Origin: Chloroflexota bacterium
GTDB taxonomy: Bacteria > Chloroflexota > Anaerolineae > UBA4142
Assembly: GCA_016215025.1 (NCBI GenBank)
Contig: JACRMI010000191.1
Location: 213,570-277,569 of the forward strand
Direction: 5' to 3'
Length of the DNA: 64,000 nt
The notes under the pieces were generated by a model. It did no database searches. It was not told the DNA's origin and was given only the letters and a program-made list of their open reading frames with translations. Positions 1 through 7,026 of the stretch are shown one piece after another. Numbering within the stretch: the first letter of the stretch is position 1; every line of letters starts with the position of its first letter. Position numbers and translations under genes: made by a program.

Positions 1-897
1 GGGTTGTCCCAGTTGCCAATACGGTGAGACGAATTGCGTCAACCATTCGGGTTTGATCGAATAGCTCGTGAAAAATTCCGCGCCCATCTCCGTCGCACGC
101 ACCGACAAGCCGAGTAATTCCGCCGCGGGGATGAGTTGAGCGGCTGCGATGCCTGCCCCCAATCCAACCGCAACAATTGTGATTCCAATTTCCTGCGCCA
201 GATTTCGAATCGTTTCATTTTCCCGTCGATTCCAAGATAAAATTCCTACGACGCTCATCAAGCCAAAGGGAATCAAATCGATAAGAGCGATCTGGGGAAA
301 TCCGCTGAATAATTGAATCGCAATCGACAAGGTCGCCAAAAAAAAACAGACGATCCATTCGCGTTGGCCATCGCGCCGCGCACGCTGCATTTGATTTTGA
401 AATAACAACAGCCAAGGTAGCCAAGCCGCAACCGCTTGGAGCGTCAAGTGCTGAAGGTGCGCCAGGATAAATCCGCCAAAGCCAAAAACAAAACTGGCGA
501 GCAGTGAACTCGTCGCGTGCAGACCGGTCGAACGGCAGAACAGGTACATTCCGATTCCGGTCAACGCCAGGCGCAAGAGGATCGAATAGGATAAAGCAAG
601 ATAGACCGGCAACAGGAGATGCAGGAGGAGATTGATCGGATCGAGCGCGGCAATGTGTCCTTCGGCGAAGATTGGAAATCCCGATTCGAGGTAAACGGTC
701 CAGAGGGGAAATTGTCCGGACTGGAGAGAGCGCGCAAGTTCAAAGCGGAGAGGGAAAAAGAGACTGGTGATGTCGTCGCCGAAAAATACCTTCTGCCCCA
801 GAGCGACTTGCCAATAGAACGCGAACGGCCAAAATGCCAGCACCAAGATCGCCAGCGCATCCGCGCGCTGAATCCGCTTGAGTATCGATTCAAGCAA
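1..897 (-). CDS. YfhO-like multi-pass membrane protein (partial, runs off left edge)
   Basis: The minus strand is open for 299 codons from a TTG start at 897 to the window edge. The start is chosen because AGAGGTGA lies 6 nt upstream and an in-frame TGA precedes it. The translation has repeated hydrophobic helices and near residues 40-75 the pattern FFGDD..SLFFPLR..L..SGQFPLW, G-P and DPINLLLHLLLP, which is typical of the YfhO/PMT-type family of large membrane proteins linked to glycosyl transfer or lipid-linked sugar handling. The C-terminal part is missing. The precise substrate is unknown. The gene is host chromosomal, outside the phage. The name is a family-level call made by eye. Confidence 0.7.
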   Translation of the reverse strand, partial: MLESILKRIQRADALAILVLAFWPFAFYWQVALGQKVFFGDDITSLFFPLRFELARSLQSGQFPLWTVYLESGFPIFAEGHIAALDPINLLLHLLLPVYLALSYSILLRLALTGIGMYLFCRSTGLHATSSLLASFVFGFGGFILAHLQHLTLQAVAAWLPWLLLFQNQMQRARRDGQREWIVCFFLATLSIAIQLFSGFPQIALIDLIPFGLMSVVGILSWNRRENETIRNLAQEIGITIVAVGLGAGIAAAQLIPAAELLGLSVRATEMGAEFFTSYSIKPEWLTQFVSPYWQLGQP

Positions 898-932
898 TCC
901 GAATCACCTCTATCCGATGCCCGCTTCGTCGA

Positions 933-1346
933 TCATGCGGGCGCGTGGGGGGGTTGCATCGGTTGAACGATCAAAGGCAGGCTCGCAAACGGCTCGTCGT
1001 TCACCGTGATTTTGAATTCATAGTGTCCATATTTATTGAACACCAGATCATTCAAACTCAGAATACAATTCGTCGTCGCTTGCTCGCCCGATGGCGCTTT
1101 GGCAGCCGTCATGGTGCCTTTGAGATTCAAAAGCACCTTGCCATCTTCGTCCACCAGATCGACCTGAAAGGGAAATTGGCCAAGCACATCCCAGGGATCG
1201 GAGACAAAAGAAAGCACCAACATCATTTGACGATGCACCGCGGGCGTTTGCGGCGCATTGATCACGTTGAAGATTCCCATCACATTCAGTTTTTGGTCGG
1301 CTGTAACGTTGGCGTAATCGGCGAGAGCCGCGATCCTGGCTTTCAT
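933..1346 (-). CDS. DUF6941-like protein
   Basis: 137 residues starting at ATG 1346 with a GGAGGG Shine-Dalgarno upstream. It begins MKARIAALADYANVTADQKL and continues NVMGIFNVI, then LVDEDGKVLLNLKG and FKITVNDE. This matches the shape of the DUF6941 family as I recall it: a small all-beta cytosolic protein whose N-terminus pairs LADYA with a GIF motif. No catalytic residues or export signal are visible, so no function is offered. It lies between the membrane protein gene and tRNA-Arg(CCG), all on the minus strand, and belongs to the host part. Confidence 0.6.
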   Translation of the reverse strand: MKARIAALADYANVTADQKLNVMGIFNVINAPQTPAVHRQMMLVLSFVSDPWDVLGQFPFQVDLVDEDGKVLLNLKGTMTAAKAPSGEQATTNCILSLNDLVFNKYGHYEFKITVNDEPFASLPLIVQPMQPPHAPA

Positions 1347-1374
1347 ATCCGCCCTCCGGGATGAAAAGAAAAAG

Positions 1375-1447
1375 TACCCCTGGGGAGACTCGAACTCCCG
1401 CGCACGGCTCCGGAGGCCGCTGCTCTAATCCACTGAGCTACAGGGGC
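1375..1447 (-). tRNA. tRNA-Arg(CCG)
   Basis: Full cloverleaf on the minus strand with a 7-bp acceptor GCCCCTG/CAGGGGT, anticodon loop CTCCGGA and T-loop TTCGAGT. CCA is not encoded. Host gene. Confidence 0.95.
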
Positions 1448-1564
1448 AACTGAAAACAGTTTAACACAAGGATACGGTTTTCGCAAATTGTTGGGAAATT
1501 GCCAGAGAAATACAACAACGAATTCAGAAATAAACGTATGGATAATCGCACCGCATTTGCCAGT

Positions 1565-1592
1565 TTGCTGTTTTGCCAAACTGTGTTATAAT
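1565..1592 (+). promoter_or_regulatory. Sigma-70-type promoter of the his leader / hisS
   Basis: TTGCTG (1565-1570), 16-bp spacer, perfect TATAAT (1587-1592). The predicted start near 1599 is only a few nt before the leader ATG at 1603, so the leader mRNA would be almost leaderless. A 7-bp inverted repeat CAGTTTG/CAAACTG (1561-1567 and 1577-1583) overlaps the -35 box and spacer and could be an operator. Confidence 0.65.
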
Positions 1593-1602
1593 CCCAGCCG
1601 AA

Positions 1603-1686
1603 ATGATTACTCGAAACTCTTTGGCTCATCGTCACCATCATGCGCACCATCACGATGCGCCGCTTTGCCACGCCAAGAGCCAGTAA
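1603..1686 (+). CDS. Histidine leader peptide upstream of hisS
   Basis: A 27-residue ORF, MITRNSLAHRHHHAHHHDAP followed by LCHAKSQ, with seven His in the nine codons 9-17 and one more at codon 23. It sits between a TATAAT promoter and a strong terminator, ahead of hisS. Codons 22-24 (CCACGCC, 1668-1674) are exactly complementary to the 5' arm GGCGTGG (1722-1728) of that terminator. A ribosome stalled on the His run would leave 1668-1674 free to form the antiterminator; a ribosome reaching the stop would cover it and let the terminator form. This is inferred from sequence and from the known logic of amino-acid leader attenuation. Confidence 0.8.
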   Translation: MITRNSLAHRHHHAHHHDAPLCHAKSQ

Positions 1687-1721
1687 TCAGTAGACAGTGA
1701 TCAGTAGACAGTCAACAGAAT

Positions 1722-1757
1722 GGCGTGGAATTGCGTAGCATCCACGCCGTTTTTATT
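1722..1757 (+). terminator. Attenuator terminator of the his leader
   Basis: Stem GGCGTGGA (1722-1729) / TCCACGCC (1741-1748), 11-nt loop, then GTTTTTATT. It lies 35 nt after the leader peptide stop and 110 nt before hisS. Its 5' arm can instead pair with 1668-1674. Confidence 0.85.
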
Positions 1758-1857
1758 ATCAGCCACAACGACCACGGAAACACCAACAAAGATTGCGTCT
1801 CCTTTCGCGCCTTTCGTGCGCGAAGCGTTTCGTGCTATTTCCTGAGAGAGGTCAACA

Positions 1858-3183
1858 ATGCCGCCAAAAATTCAACCGCGTGTGCCGCGCGGAATGCGGG
1901 ACATTCTCCCGCAAAAAATGCTTCAGCGCCAGTACGTCATTGGCGAAATAGAGCAAGTGTTTCAGCGTTTTGGATTCGAGCCGCTGCAAACGCCGGTGCT
2001 CGAACTCAGCGAAACGCTCATGGGCAAGTACGGCGAAGACGCCGAAAAGCTCATCTACGACGCCAAGCATCGCGAGGGCAAAGAAGACTTGTCGCTGCGC
2101 TATGATCTCACCGTGCCGCTCACGCGCGTCGTGTCGATGTATCCCGAACTCGTCAAGCCCTTCAAGCGTTATCAGATTGCACCCGTGTGGCGTGCCGAGC
2201 GTCCGCAAAAAGGTCGCTATCGCGAGTTCTATCAATGCGATGTGGACATCGTCGGCAGCAAATCGATGTTAGCAGACGCCGAAATCGTGACGGTGATTTA
2301 TTCGGCGCTCAAGCAATTGGGATTCAGTTCGTTCGTCACGAATATCAACAATCGAAAAATCCTGACGGGCATTGGACAGTATGCGGGCGTGCCAAACGAA
2401 TTGCTCGGCAGCTTGTATCGATCTATCGACAAGCTGGGCAAGATCGGCAGCGACGGCGTGCGCGACGAGATGGCAAAGAGCCAAATCCCCGCGAACGTCA
2501 TCGACAAGATGATGGACTTGATCGCAATTCCATCAGGCAACTTTGGCGAGGTGCGCGAGCGGTTGGGCGATGTTCTCATCGCGATGGAAGGTCTGAACGA
2601 ACTGGAACAACTCGCGACCTTCCTTGGCGATTCGGGCGTCCCATCGACCAACTATCAATTCGATCTGTCGATGGTGCGCGGCTTGGCGTACTACACGGGA
2701 CCGATTTACGAGACCGTCGTCGTCGAACCGAAAATCGGATCGATCACCGGCGGCGGACGCTACGACGAACTGATGGGCTTGTTCAGCAACCAATCGCTGC
2801 CGATGACGGGCACGGCATTCGGCATGGAGCGCATCATCGATGTGATGAACGAACTCGCGATGTATCCGCCGAGTATCAGCAAGACCGTGACGCAAGTATT
2901 CGTCACCGTGTTCAATCGCGACTTGGCCGGCACGTCGATTCGGATTGCGAACGAGTTGCGCATCGCAGGCATCAACACCGAACTAGGTCTTGAATGGGAG
3001 GGACTGGGCAAGCAGCTCAAATACGCAGCAGCCAAGTCAATTCCGTATGCCGTCATCATCGGACCCGACGAGAACGGGGGCGGCAAAGCGACCCTGCGCG
3101 ATCTAGGCACGGGTGAGCAGACAGTTGCGGCGCAGAATGAACTTGCTCAAGCGATCAAGTCAAAAGTCAAAAGCATGTCCTGA
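1858..3183 (+). CDS. hisS: Histidyl-tRNA synthetase
   Basis: 441 residues starting at ATG 1858, preceded by GAGAGG. It charges tRNA-His with histidine in the cytosol. The N-terminus PRGMRDILPQ, class II motifs (RYDLTVPLTR near residue 85; WRAERPQKGRYREFYQ near 115-130), the histidine-binding loop LAYYTGPIYE near 280 and GGGRYDELMG near 300 identify it, and a C-terminal anticodon-binding domain follows from about residue 345. Length is normal. The last codons (KSKVKSMS) are formed by a short intergenic repeat that has spread into the 3' end. A leader peptide and attenuator upstream, and a tRNA-His gene 115 bp downstream, make this a compact histidine-charging locus. Confidence 0.97.
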   Translation: MPPKIQPRVPRGMRDILPQKMLQRQYVIGEIEQVFQRFGFEPLQTPVLELSETLMGKYGEDAEKLIYDAKHREGKEDLSLRYDLTVPLTRVVSMYPELVKPFKRYQIAPVWRAERPQKGRYREFYQCDVDIVGSKSMLADAEIVTVIYSALKQLGFSSFVTNINNRKILTGIGQYAGVPNELLGSLYRSIDKLGKIGSDGVRDEMAKSQIPANVIDKMMDLIAIPSGNFGEVRERLGDVLIAMEGLNELEQLATFLGDSGVPSTNYQFDLSMVRGLAYYTGPIYETVVVEPKIGSITGGGRYDELMGLFSNQSLPMTGTAFGMERIIDVMNELAMYPPSISKTVTQVFVTVFNRDLAGTSIRIANELRIAGINTELGLEWEGLGKQLKYAAAKSIPYAVIIGPDENGGGKATLRDLGTGEQTVAAQNELAQAIKSKVKSMS

Positions 3184-3254
3184 GCAAAGTCGAAGGGCTA
3201 AAGGTAAAAAATCGCTCAGTGGGTACAATACTTTTATCTTTTCACTTTTTACTT

Positions 3255-3283
3255 TTGACTTGAGTTCCTATTCGTGATAGAAT
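3255..3283 (+). promoter_or_regulatory. Promoter of tRNA-His
   Basis: TTGACT (3255-3260), 17-bp spacer, TAGAAT (3278-3283), with a predicted start near 3290, about 10 nt before the mature tRNA. Confidence 0.7.
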
Positions 3284-3298
3284 AGCGAACGTCAACAT

Positions 3299-3371
3299 GG
3301 TGGCCATAGCTCAAAGGTAGAGCGCTTGACTGTGGATCAAGAGGTTGCGGGTTCGAAACCCGTTGGCCACC
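3299..3371 (+). tRNA. tRNA-His(GTG)
   Basis: Acceptor GTGGCCA/TGGCCAC with the extra 5' G (position -1) facing C73, the His identity mark. Anticodon loop CTGTGGA. Host gene just after hisS. Confidence 0.97.
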
Positions 3372-3378
3372 CTCCGTC

Positions 3379-3425
3379 AGTCAACAGTAAACAGTTTTCA
3401 GTAAACAGTGAGGTTACTGTTGACT
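3379..3425 (+). repeat. Palindromic CAGTAAACAGT-type intergenic repeat
   Basis: AGTCAACAGTAA (3379-3390) is an exact inverted copy of TTACTGTTGACT (3414-3425). Related CAGTAGACAGT units lie at 1687-1718. It fills the gap between two tRNA genes and is probably a host small-repeat family. Confidence 0.6.
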
Positions 3426-3453
3426 GTTCTCTACTCACTGTTCACTGGCACTT

Positions 3454-3526
3454 GCGCCTGTAGCTCAATGGATAGAGCATCAGTCTTCGGAACTGAGTGT
3501 TGGGGGTTCGAGTCCCTCCAGGCGCA
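3454..3526 (+). tRNA. tRNA-Arg(TCG), probable phage attachment gene
   Basis: Acceptor GCGCCTG/CAGGCGC, anticodon loop CTTCGGA, T-loop TTCGAGT. The integrase gene begins 170 bp beyond its 3' end, the usual arrangement when a tyrosine recombinase uses a tRNA 3' end as attB. The second att copy is not inside the window, so the site is inferred. Confidence 0.93.
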
Positions 3527-3572
3527 CTTATGCACACAGTCCCTTTGAATTCAAGGGTCTTACGCTCGCGCG

Positions 3573-3603
3573 ATCCGCCGTCATCGGCGGATTTCGCTTT
3601 TTA
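3573..3603 (+). terminator. Rho-independent terminator after tRNA-Arg
   Basis: Stem ATCCGCCG (3573-3580), loop TCAT, CGGCGGAT (3585-3592), then TTCGCTTTTTA. Confidence 0.75.
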
Positions 3604-3695
3604 GGGCTAGTGACACACTAGCGCACATCCCGATACACACACAGTCTCGGTTGGGCGTTCAACAGTTCGGTCCGGATTCAAAGGAGGATAACAGC

Positions 3696-4670
3696 ATGAA
3701 ATCGATGACGCTGCACCAATCTCGCCAAGGATTCAAACTTGAAAATCAAGTGGTCAATAAATCGCCGGGAACGATTGGATGGTACGAAGATAAGCTCGAC
3801 GAATTTGAAAATTGGCTACTCGGTCAATCGCTCGATCAACAAGACAGCGCTGCGTCTCCCTTGCTCTCTGACATCACATCCGACACGATCAAAAACTATA
3901 TTCTGTATTTGCAGGGGCGCAAGACTACGCTGGATAATCACCCGTATTGCAAACCGCGCAACAAACCCCTTTCGCCCTATACGATTCGAGGTTCGTTCCG
4001 TTCACTTTCCAAATTTTTCAATTGGGCGGTGAGCGAAGGATTGATCTCGAAAAGCCCCATGGAGAAGATGACCGCGCCCAAAGTTCCCAAGTCGGTCAAG
4101 CCCAGGTTTTCGCAAGAGGAAATCGAAAAACTCTTGAAGGCGTGCGACGAATACACCGACGTGCTCGCCAGCCGCAATCGCTGCATCATCAAGTTTTTGC
4201 TGTCGACGGGCGTACGCGCTTCCGAACTATGCGGGATGACACTCGAAGACCTGGACATCGAACATGGTCGCGCGCGCATCATGGGCAAGGGGGCAATCGG
4301 TCGCGAGGTCCACTTTGGGCAAGGCACGCAAAAAGAATTGTGGAAGTATGTCACCATCTTTCGCATGTCAAATTCGGCGACCGATCACGTATTTCTTACG
4401 CGCGAGGGCAAGCCCCTTGTAGGAAAACGGCTGCAACACATTCTGATCGACATTGGGCAGCGGGCAGGTGTTCCCGATTGTCATCCACATAAATTCCGTC
4501 ACACCTCGATTCGATTGAAACTTCGAAACGGTGCCGATCTGCCATCCGTGATGCGCGAAGTCGGTCATTCCTCTCTAGCGACAACTCAGATTTACGCGCA
4601 GATGGAACGTGAGGATGTTGAGATCGCCATGCGTCGCACCGACCCAGTGGATAACTGGGGTTTGAAGTAA
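3696..4670 (+). CDS. Phage integrase, tyrosine recombinase (XerC/D-like)
   Basis: 324 residues. The start is ATG 3696 because AAGGAGG lies 8 nt upstream; an earlier in-frame start at 3651 has no such site. The N-terminal SAM-like core-binding domain spans about residues 20-125 and the catalytic domain about 135-310. All catalytic residues are visible: R174 (TGVRAS), K198 (GKG), H265 and R268 (HKFR), H291 (GHSS) and the nucleophile Y300 (TQIY). It should cut and rejoin attP and attB, probably at the neighbouring tRNA-Arg. A strong terminator follows. No excisionase is recognised nearby. Confidence 0.95.
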   Translation: MKSMTLHQSRQGFKLENQVVNKSPGTIGWYEDKLDEFENWLLGQSLDQQDSAASPLLSDITSDTIKNYILYLQGRKTTLDNHPYCKPRNKPLSPYTIRGSFRSLSKFFNWAVSEGLISKSPMEKMTAPKVPKSVKPRFSQEEIEKLLKACDEYTDVLASRNRCIIKFLLSTGVRASELCGMTLEDLDIEHGRARIMGKGAIGREVHFGQGTQKELWKYVTIFRMSNSATDHVFLTREGKPLVGKRLQHILIDIGQRAGVPDCHPHKFRHTSIRLKLRNGADLPSVMREVGHSSLATTQIYAQMEREDVEIAMRRTDPVDNWGLK

Positions 4671-4680
4671 GACAAATGCA

Positions 4681-4711
4681 GCAGGACTCGCTTAGGAGTC
4701 CTGCTTTTTTA
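4681..4711 (+). terminator. Terminator after integrase
   Basis: Stem GCAGGACTC (4681-4689) / GAGTCCTGC (4696-4704), 6-nt loop, followed by TTTTTTA. Confidence 0.9.
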
Positions 4712-4808
4712 TCATTGCAATTACATGAATAATTTCATGGCTCACATTTTGCGTCAGCAAAGTGAACGCAGTATAATTGAACGAAGTATCTCATCGAGGA
4801 GTGACACA

Positions 4809-5594
4809 ATGCAGTGTTCATCGTGCGGCGCAAGTAATCCATCCGATCAAAGGTTCTGCGGGAGATGTGGCGCACCATTAGACAACGTGCCGCCTGCTCC
4901 ACCTATAGCAACATCGGCAAACAAGAAAACAAAGACGTGGTTATTTGTTGTTGTCGGTGGTGCAGCACTATGCTTGCTGTGTCTCTGCTTTATCGGCGCA
5001 ATCATTTTACTGAATGCGTTTTATCCGAGTACGTCAAACAAAACTTCCTCTAGAGCTTCAAGCACTAGTTCATCTCAGTCTAGTCGCGCATCCAGCGCAT
5101 CCAAGTCCTCTAGCGCATCGAGTGCATCAACTCTTTCCTCTGCCAGTCCCCCATCGCCGACATTATCGCCCGCCAGCAATCTAACGGCATTTGCACAATC
5201 CGTTGGATCAAAGTACGAGCTCGCCGTCAACTCCGCAATTGTCTCTGGCACCATTGCCGTCATCGATTACAAAATGAATGTAGACAATTTCAACGAACTA
5301 TTGGTCATTCAAGCTCAAGCACTCACGTTCCGCAATCTTGTGCCTTCTATTCTCCAAACCATGCCCAATGTGTCTGCCGTTGATTGCCACGTCACCGCCG
5401 ATTTCAGAAACATGTACGGCAACAAAGTTGCCGACACCGCAATTCGTTTCGTGGTGACGCGCGAGACGGCGAATAAAATGGACTGGAAGGGATACCGCTC
5501 GCAGAATCTGGACAAGATACTTGTTGGCAAAGGCGATGTGTTCTATGTTCATCCAGCGATCAAGACCGGCTGGACACAATTCCAAGCGCAATAA
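4809..5594 (+). CDS. Zinc-ribbon single-pass membrane protein with Ser-rich linker
   Basis: 261 residues. The start is ATG 4809 with GAGGAGTGA upstream. Residues 2-20 form a zinc ribbon with two C-x-x-C pairs (CSSC and CGRC), residues about 42-67 one transmembrane helix, and about 78-125 a linker almost wholly Ser/Ala/Thr. A soluble domain of about 130 residues follows. The plan (cytosolic zinc ribbon, helix, flexible stalk, exposed domain) is common in host sensor-like proteins, but the C-terminal domain is not recognised. It sits between the integrase and the HNH gene with its own terminators, so it may be a lysogeny-expressed cargo gene. Function is unknown. Confidence 0.75.
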   Translation: MQCSSCGASNPSDQRFCGRCGAPLDNVPPAPPIATSANKKTKTWLFVVVGGAALCLLCLCFIGAIILLNAFYPSTSNKTSSRASSTSSSQSSRASSASKSSSASSASTLSSASPPSPTLSPASNLTAFAQSVGSKYELAVNSAIVSGTIAVIDYKMNVDNFNELLVIQAQALTFRNLVPSILQTMPNVSAVDCHVTADFRNMYGNKVADTAIRFVVTRETANKMDWKGYRSQNLDKILVGKGDVFYVHPAIKTGWTQFQAQ

Positions 5595-5633
5595 GCAACC
5601 TCGCATAATCGTCTTGAAACTATTTGAATGGAA

Positions 5634-5661
5634 ACGGACGACTGAATTAACAGTCGTCCGT
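5634..5661. terminator. Bidirectional terminator between convergent genes
   Basis: Perfect 11-bp stem ACGGACGACTG/CAGTCGTCCGT around AATTAA, with AT-rich flanks on both sides, between the plus-strand zinc-ribbon gene and the minus-strand HNH gene. Confidence 0.8.
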
Positions 5662-5666
5662 TCATT

Positions 5667-6188
5667 TTAAATCTCGATATACTTTTTCCACTCTGGCGCA
5701 AGCTGCGAGGTGACGACTAGATAACGTGTGCGCGGTCGGCGCGGCTCGTAGTTAGGATCGTGAAACCGCATTCCAACTACGTGCATGTCATGTCCGCCTT
5801 TGCGCGATTGGCACTTGCGACATGCCGCAACGGTGTTCGTCCAAGTATTAGCAGGCTTGCCCATCGCCTTGCATTTCCACTGTGGCACGACGTGATCGAT
5901 AGTCGCAATCGCACTTGTCATTTTCTCGCCGCAAAAGACGCAGGTGAAATGATCGCGCACCAAAACAGCATGACGCGACCACACTGCTCCGCGCTGCGGC
6001 ACGTTCACATATCGGCGCAGCTTGATGACGGATGGCACGGCGATGCGATGCGTCGCCGATGCGATCACTTTGCCATTGCCAGGTTCTACGATCTCGACCT
6101 TGTTGCCAACGAGCAATGACACCGCGCGACGATAGTCGACGATGTGCAATGGTTCGTACGATGCGTTGAGGACTAGAACGCCAATCAT
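5667..6188 (-). CDS. HNH endonuclease
   Basis: 173 residues from ATG 6188 (an in-frame ATG at 6203 is also possible). It starts MIGVLVLNASYEPLHIVDYR, the signature N-terminus of a large HNH family. The nuclease core follows with C-x-x-C (CVFCGEK) near 92, DHVVPQ near 106, and a second C-x-x-C (CRKCQSRKGG) near 135, giving the zinc-bound beta-beta-alpha-metal fold. It lies 50 bp downstream of the last tRNA of the array, on the same strand and without a clear terminator between, so it may be co-transcribed. Phage HNH genes at such places are often homing or packaging-linked nucleases; which applies here is open. Confidence 0.9.
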   Translation of the reverse strand: MIGVLVLNASYEPLHIVDYRRAVSLLVGNKVEIVEPGNGKVIASATHRIAVPSVIKLRRYVNVPQRGAVWSRHAVLVRDHFTCVFCGEKMTSAIATIDHVVPQWKCKAMGKPANTWTNTVAACRKCQSRKGGHDMHVVGMRFHDPNYEPRRPRTRYLVVTSQLAPEWKKYIEI

Positions 6189-6239
6189 GTTACATCCTGC
6201 CAATCCATGCAGTTAAATAAATAACCGCATGACCAAAGA

Positions 6240-6314
6240 TGGAGACGCCGACCGGAGTTGAACCGGTGATTACTCGGTTTGCAGCCGAGCGCCTTGCCGT
6301 TCAGCCACGGCGTC
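6240..6314 (-). tRNA. tRNA-Cys(GCA)
   Basis: Acceptor GACGCCG/CGGCGTC, anticodon loop CTGCAAA, discriminator T and an encoded CCA. Last tRNA of the array in transcription order. Confidence 0.93.
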
Positions 6315-6318
6315 ACAG

Positions 6319-6391
6319 TGGACCGGATGTGACTTGAACACATAACCAACACTTTATAAGAGTGCTGCACGAACCATCGTGCTACCGGTCC
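6319..6391 (-). tRNA. tRNA-Ile(TAT)
   Basis: Acceptor GGACCGG/CCGGTCC, loop CTTATAA. A TAT anticodon reads AUA directly; most bacteria use a lysidine-modified CAT tRNA instead, so this is an unusual choice. Confidence 0.9.
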
Positions 6392-6395
6392 ATGA

Positions 6396-6468
6396 TTCCG
6401 AGACTAGGATTCGAACCTAGAATATCAACATTCAAAGTGTTGCGTCCTACCAGTTAGACGATCTCGGA
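6396..6468 (-). tRNA. tRNA-Gln(TTG)
   Basis: Acceptor TCCGAGA/TCTCGGA, anticodon loop CTTTGAA, T-loop TTCGAAT. Confidence 0.93.
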
Positions 6469-6475
6469 GCGTAAG

Positions 6476-6550
6476 TGCCCGCTGATGGATTTGAACCACC
6501 GCAATGACGGTGTGTAGGACCGTTGCCTTCCCAGACTTGGCGAAGCGGGC
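6476..6550 (-). tRNA. tRNA-Val(TAC)
   Basis: Acceptor GCCCGCT/AGCGGGC, anticodon loop CCTACAC, T-loop TTCAAAT. The only Val tRNA of the array. Confidence 0.9.
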
Positions 6551-6553
6551 AAG

Positions 6554-6627
6554 TGGGGCATAGCGGCGACAATCCGCTTTTTGCGGTTCGAGAGACCACC
6601 GTCCTAATCAGCGTAGACGAATGCCCC
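6554..6627 (-). tRNA. tRNA-Glu(CTC)-like with non-canonical T-loop
   Basis: Perfect acceptor GGGGCAT/ATGCCCC, a Glu-like D-arm, anticodon stem GTGGT/ACCGC with loop CTCTCGA. The T-stem AGCGG/CCGCT is intact but the loop reads ATTGTCG instead of TTCGANT, so the T54-T55-C56 signature is lost. Confidence 0.7.
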
Positions 6628-6631
6628 ATGA

Positions 6632-6706
6632 GTGCCGAGAGTCGGAATTGAACCGACGTAAACTGACTTATGGGATCAGCTTGACAAACCAACAGTCGTC
6701 TCGGCA
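6632..6706 (-). tRNA. tRNA-Met(CAT)
   Basis: Acceptor TGCCGAG/CTCGGCA, anticodon stem CTGAT/GTCAG, loop CCCATAA. Position 33 is C instead of the nearly universal T. Whether it acts as initiator, elongator or Ile2 cannot be told by eye. Confidence 0.85.
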
Positions 6707-6710
6707 AATA

Positions 6711-6790
6711 TTGCGGAAGCTTGGAGTTGAACCAAGTATCTCCGGTTTATGGGACCGGCGTGATTTGTATATCCGTTTCACTCTTCCGCA
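6711..6790 (-). tRNA. tRNA-Met(CAT), second copy
   Basis: Acceptor TGCGGAA/TTCCGCA, anticodon stem CCGGT/ACCGG, loop CCCATAA with C33 again. The D-loop is long, making the gene 80 nt. Confidence 0.85.
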
Positions 6791-6791
6791 G

Positions 6792-6864
6792 TGGAAATGA
6801 TGGGACTCGAACCCACAACCTCGTCAGTGCGATTGACGCGCTCTCCCAGTTGAGCTACATCCCC
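6792..6864 (-). tRNA. tRNA-Ala(CGC)
   Basis: Acceptor GGGGATG pairs with CATTTCC through two G-T pairs; anticodon loop ATCGCAC, T-loop TTCGAGT. Confidence 0.9.
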
Positions 6865-6869
6865 ATTAG

Positions 6870-6941
6870 CTGACTCGGCAGGACTCGAACCTGCAACCTC
6901 GCGGTTAACAGCCGCTTGCTCAACCATTGAGCTACGAGTCA
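6870..6941 (-). tRNA. tRNA-Asn(GTT)
   Basis: Acceptor TGACTCG/CGAGTCA, loop CTGTTAA, discriminator G. Confidence 0.93.
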
Positions 6942-6946
6942 ATGAG

Positions 6947-7022
6947 TACCCGCGACGCGACTCGAACACGCACAAGACCCAGGTTCGAAGCCTGGCGCTC
7001 TATCCAATTGAGCTACGCGGGC
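6947..7022 (-). tRNA. tRNA-Arg(TCG)
   Basis: Acceptor GCCCGCG/CGCGGGT, loop CTTCGAA. Same anticodon as the host attachment tRNA at 3454 but a different sequence. Confidence 0.93.
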
Positions 7023-7026
7023 ATGA

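Noticed and set aside
619..966. Plus-strand ORFs in the first kilobase
   Set aside because: Shadows of the minus-strand membrane protein, whose frame is open and hydrophobic over 299 codons.
3301..3371. tRNA-His as the integration site
   Set aside because: The integrase gene lies beyond the next tRNA (Arg TCG), which is the closer and more usual partner.
5667..6188. HNH gene as a McrA-type restriction enzyme
   Set aside because: It has only the nuclease core and the generic N-terminus of the family, without a modified-base reading domain.
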